Source of the DNA: Carallia brachiata
Lineage: Eukaryota > Streptophyta > Magnoliopsida > Malpighiales > Rhizophoraceae
Direction: 5' to 3'
DNA length: 64,000 nucleotides
Assembly (NCBI GenBank): GCA_021464245.1
Contig: JADCRB010000011.1
Location: forward strand, 2,627,226-2,691,225
Made by a program: the position numbers and the translations under genes. The notes below the pieces were generated by a model. That model saw nothing but the letters and a program-made list of their open reading frames with translations. It did no database searches and was not told the origin of the DNA. Position 1 is the stretch's first letter. Each line of letters opens with the position of its first letter. Positions 59,513-64,000 of the stretch are shown here, piece after piece.

Positions 59513-61588
59513 CTATCTATATGCATTGCTGCCAGTAAGTGAGAAAGGTGATGCTGAACCGGCTTCCAGATCATTGTCTGCAAAATCACCAGCAGATGAC
59601 CAAGTAGTTACCTTCTCAAAGTATGTTGAATCTTGATACGAATGAACTTCATCCCCATACTCACCACAATTGCTGCAACCGCCATCAGTTACATTACACT
59701 TTCTATCGTACGCATCTTGGATTGCTGCCACCTCAGGCAATGCCGCCTCTCCTTCCAAGTACCTCACAATCTGCCTCATTGTTGGCCTTGCCTCTGGTGC
59801 ATTGTTTGAACACATTAGACCGATTTTCAACACCACAATGACTTCAAAATCATCAAACACACCAGTCAGTCTTGGATCGACTACATTAAGGATTGCACCA
59901 GTTCTCCACCTATCCCATACCCAGTCCACTAAAATCAGTTCCTCAGGCAATGCTTTAGGCTCAATTGGTCTCCTCCCGCACACCACTTCCAGCAAAAATG
60001 CACCAAATGCAAAGACATCTGAGCTTTCAGTAGGCTTGCCTGTTTTTGTCAGTTCAGGTGCTAGGTAGCCCAACGTGCCGACCACACTCGTTGTGCTGGG
60101 GTTAGAGCCATGCTCATACAATTTAGCAAGACCAAAGTCACCAAGTCTTCCATTTAGCTCTGAATCTAACAACACGTTACTTGCCTTGATGTCCCTATGG
60201 ATCACGGTTTGCTCCCATTCTTCATGCAAATACAAAAGACCTGAAGCAACCCCTTTGATAATCTTGAACCTCTGTTCCCATCTGAGAATTGCTTTAGGTT
60301 CATCAAACAGGTACTTGTCTAAGCTCCCATTAGGCATAAAATCATAGACAAGTAGTAAGTCTCCTCGCCGGCGACACCACCCTAGTAACTGAACCAAGTT
60401 TCTATGTCTAAGACGACCCATACTAGCAATCTCCGACAAGAATTCCCTCAACCCTTGCTTGGATTCACGAGAGATCCGCTTGACTGCGACTACTTGAGTA
60501 TCGGAATTTGGCAGGGTTCCTTTGTAAACTTTGCCAAATCCACCAAAGCCAATCAGTTCTTTGTCCCTAAATCCCCTTGTTGCTTTCTTGAGTTCTCGAT
60601 AGGAGAATCGATGTGGGCCAACTTCAAGCTCCCACGCCTCAATCACGTCCGCATTCTTCATCTTCCTAATTATGTACAAGGATACAGCAACAGCCAAGAT
60701 CAAGACAAAGGCAGCTGAAACCGAGACGCCAACAATCAAAGCTACTTGATTCTTTTTAGGCCCGGGAAGAGAAGGAAGAGAAGAAATAGACAAAGATTTA
60801 GCCTCTCCATTCATAGTAAAACTCCATCCAAGAATATAGTGCGTGCTTGCAAGCAAGCCAGTTGATGAAGAGAACCCAACATACATATAATCCTAATAAA
60901 AAGAGACAGATCCACATCGAATGACAAAATTGGGGATCTGGGTTTGGAAGAACCAGTGAAAGCCGGACCTCTAATAGATTATGAGTCGAATCATAATCAA
61001 CCCAAGCCTGAATCACCTTGCCGCTTTGGAGCTGTAAATCTGTCTTTGTGGTGTCATCAAGAAAATAGGCGGCAGGAACAGAAATGTTGGATGCCAGGCT
61101 ATCAATATCGACTCCAACATGGTTATCATTTAATATCACCGAACTCAAAATCTCTAACGTATCAAATTCAACAGCAAATATGTGATTGGAGAAGTTGCCC
61201 ATATCAGTTGCGTTTAGTAAGCCCAGATACTGGCTTGGAAGGGCACCCGGGAGATCTTTAGAAGGGGAAATAGCGAAGGCGAAGCCATGGCCACCTAGCC
61301 TGGGATACTCTGGGACTATGGCGAAAGCAAAGGCAGTTGAAAAAGAGAGACTTTTTCCATTACTAGAGCTCTTGAATTGGATTGGGATGAGTAAAAGGCA
61401 TGGCCTTTTGTACGAAGAGTATTATTTGTCAAGCGAAGTAGGCCATTTTTTTCGATCTCAGCACCATCGTTGAGGGTCATGTTGTCGTTAACGTGCTTGA
61501 ATCCTTGGAAGAAGAGATTATTCGACTGAGAGAAAACTGTGTTTGTAAGGGAAAGAAGAACAAAGACAAGTGTGAGTTTCAGGGACAT
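59513..61588 (-). CDS. L-type lectin receptor-like kinase, LecRK-S.4-like (three frame breaks)
   Basis: A single intronless reading of about 690 codons, the family length. Order: signal peptide ([20 protein letters not shown]); legume-lectin domain ([58 protein letters not shown]); transmembrane helix ([20 protein letters not shown]); Ser/Thr kinase with P-loop [17 protein letters not shown] lysine, [12 protein letters not shown] (RD type) and GDFGLAK; and an acidic tail. The juxtamembrane [20 protein letters not shown] is typical of LecRK-S.4. It acts at the plasma membrane as a candidate immune or eATP/sugar sensor; ligand unknown. The frame is lost at 61384-61386 (CCC for CCCC), about 60950-60957, and about 60884-60888 (GG for GGG). 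Each is cured by one added base, and conserved lectin sequence resumes at once. Active-site motifs are intact. Confidence 0.9.
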
Positions 61589-64000
61589 GGTGGACAGTCG
61601 ATTGAGTCAGGTTCGTGAAACAGAGGACACTCTGTTTTCTGCTCTGTTCTTTTCAGAAAGACGTACTGGAGTTTAACTGCTAAATGGCTGTTAGAATATT
61701 GTAAATCCTGTTCTCTTGATACACGTTAAATCTTTTTTTTAGATATGTGTCAAGTTTGATTAGCACATATCATATCATGAACAGATTAGATTGGGATAAA
61801 ATGAATTAAATTTATGTGTAAAAGTTAAATTTTTTAATAAAGAGAATTATATTTATTTAAAGGATAGTTTAGTGATTAAAATTTAAATTTTTATTATGAA
61901 GGTTTTGAGTTTAAATTTTAAGAAGGGAGAAGTGAAATTTATAAGAAAGAAGAGTTACTTTTATTATATACCTCACGATCTAATGAATCTCCAAACAACA
62001 AAAAAAATAGAATTAGATATATATATATATAAAAAGTTGAACTCACTTTAGTGATATGTTCTAAAAAACAAATCAAATTATAATAGTATATAAAATAAAA
62101 TATTAGAATTTCAAAGTTATCTAACAAGTAATTTTAAAATATTATTAATTACACTTCCTTCAAGTTTGGCGTCTGACGAGAAAAAGAAAGGAAAGGAAAG
62201 ACGGTGAAGTTAAAGGAAGTAAGAAATCCGGCATCTCATTTCACAAGAGGTTTGCAGATTTGTTCCTGCAGGCTAGCAATGCAAAGCCCATCTGAGCTTT
62301 GTGCGCGTTCACCAATGTGGAGAAAAGGACAACCCTTTTTCGGCTGTTCTGTTTCGGAAAAAGAATCAATGAAAAAGACTAGGCTTTTGGTTGCTTTCAA
62401 GTTTGAACTGATTCAGGATCTCAATTATTCTCCTCTTTTTTCCCACACTTCTAACTAATTAATTTGAGTAGGTATCAAGTAAAATTTATAATTGTTTATG
62501 TTAGTAGTTACAAGCTGGAGTAAGCAGTGACGACAAAGCTTTTGGGCTTGTACAAGTAGATGCTTTTATTCCCGTAGCTCAACAGTTTTTAACATTAGTC
62601 TTCGCTCTGCAACTATTAGCCTCTCCTCAAGTTTGTATATATATATATATATATATAGAGCCATACTTTTATTAATGTGAATACTATTATGTAACTCATT
62701 ATTAAGAGAATATAAATAAATACATAGTTTATTAAATAATATCGAATAATTTTTTTATATTTTTTATATTTTATTATTTAATAACTCATATTACCGTGTG
62801 TTCATATATACTTAATAAAAATGAGTTATTTAATTTTTTTTTCTCTTATAACAATGGTTTACTCTTTGTCTAAAGAGAAAAAACAAAAAAATTCAAGAAA
62901 TATTTTAACCTATCCATAATTTCGTCATTCGGCAATCGCAAATTGACAACCAAAGAGAAAAAGGGGGACGTCAGAAATTTTGAAGCGTTTCCATGACAGA
63001 CACGATGTTTTGGGGACTGCCAATGTCTATTAAAGAATCGCTCTTTTCCTATACATTCGGCTAATGTGCCACTAGACTTACGTTGTCAACAAAATCTCAA
63101 CTTTGTGAACATGTACTGGCTCCATTAATCTTACATTTGTTACTTTTTCCTTTTCTTTTGATGGTTTGAGGTTTACTATTGCCCTTGTGTACAAAATAGG
63201 GCACCGGCGCACAACTCATCCGGCTAGAGGCATCACCGCAGCAGTGCATGAATGTTGGGTACCGTCCAATCAATAAGTGACAAACACATTATCAATGAGT
63301 TTAAGTTGGACCCCAAGTTTTACCTTAGCTAGTATTAGCCCTTGTCATCCAGGAAGTAGTAGAAATTATTTTCCACTTCCCCCCTTCTTTGTAAAGGCAA
63401 TAACTCTCCTCTCAAAAACAAAAAGGAAAAAAAGAATTATAATTAAAATTATTTTAAATTTAAAAGTCTAGAGTTTAAACCTCGATTAAAACTCATCAAC
63501 AAAAAATAGGGAAAAAAACATTTAAGATTAGTGTTTTGATTTTAATTTTGATGTAATCTTGTCTATATCAAAACAACTTTTCTTTTGTGGTTCTCCACCG
63601 TCCCCCATGGATGTGGTGTGCTTTCTCTTTCCGTGAAAGCATTTGGTCATTTTGAATTCCAGAATGAGTTTGTCTGTGTCACATGCATCTCTCAAGAAAA
63701 AACCCACCAACTTGCTCCCAAAAAAAAAAAAAAAAAAAAACCCTACCAAATTAGGCCACACATTGTACACAGTTTAGTGTTAGATGGGAATTACGTACCG
63801 AGCGATCCATTAGATCCATCTAATGATTCTAGTCTACTAGATTTCATCACAACAACAACATAAACACCTCAAGCCACAAGTCGTTTGGAAGTAAATGCTT
63901 AAAATTTTTAAAGTTTTGGTTTGAGATCCTTTAGTCATCAATTTTTGGGTTGAAGTTCAATCTATCTAAATTGAAAACAATAAAGTCTGATATTATTTAA
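61589..64000. other. LecRK upstream region and intergenic DNA
   Basis: The promoter of the minus-strand LecRK lies at the start of this interval; no specific element can be assigned. A (TA)n microsatellite lies at 62637-62656, and poly(A)/poly(T) runs at 61730 and 63720. An 84-codon frame at 62204-62458 (plus) has no recognised family. I see no other gene. Confidence 0.5.

Noticed and set aside
59623..60718. Plus-strand frames of 72-132 codons
   Set aside because: Antisense shadows of the LecRK kinase domain.
1..64000. tRNA, rRNA or CRISPR-type features
   Set aside because: No cloverleaf with A/B boxes, no rRNA-like conserved stretch and no spaced palindromic repeat array was seen; the regular array at 31360-32710 has no unique spacers.

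Overview
The window is nuclear DNA of a flowering plant, most likely a eudicot. The evidence is AT-rich intergenic sequence, GT-AG introns, a MIR172 hairpin, plant-specific gene families (suberin-type glycerol-3-phosphate acyltransferase, L-type lectin receptor kinase, two-domain DJ-1, GAUT) and many plant transposon remnants. I cannot name the species.

Five loci look like real genes: a MIR172 precursor (+, about 2100-2290); a GPAT5/7-like sn-2 acyltransferase (-, 18279-20017); a two-domain DJ-1/PfpI protein close to Arabidopsis DJ1B (-, 38659-42069 or 42216, eight exons); a BED/DUF659 gene derived from a hAT transposase, like Arabidopsis At3g22220/At4g15020 (+, 54744-57827, four coding exons); and an intronless LecRK-S.4-like receptor kinase (-, 59513-61588). 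They are ordinary single plant genes, not a cluster or pathway.

The rest is gene relics and mobile DNA. Relics: exon 1 of a NAP1-related (NRP/SET) gene (6791-6913), an unprocessed GAUT4-like pseudogene (7873-9415) and a nuclear copy of part of mitochondrial ccmC (47900-48215). Mobile DNA: two related, GC-rich, roughly 800-bp poly(A) retroelements with target-site duplications (15133-15959 and 21605-22403); a LINE (24119-26870) interrupted by a Mutator-like element with long terminal inverted repeats (25143-26453); a second Mutator-like MITE (26911-27408); a degenerate LTR-like region (about 29250-30640); a tandem array of about 135-bp units of two alternating types (31360-32710); a decayed hAT transposon (33555-37056); a LINE with poly(A) tail (43638-46090); and a LINE ORF1 relic (49880-51015).

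An unexpected pattern is that the coding frames of the GPAT, LecRK and hAT-derived genes are each broken by single missing bases, nearly all in runs of one base. The hAT transposon shows the same. This points to a homopolymer-shortening sequence error in the assembly rather than independent pseudogenisation, and it should be resolved before any of these genes is called dead. I found no previously undescribed multi-gene system. The most novel structure is the dimeric tandem array beside the hAT transposon.
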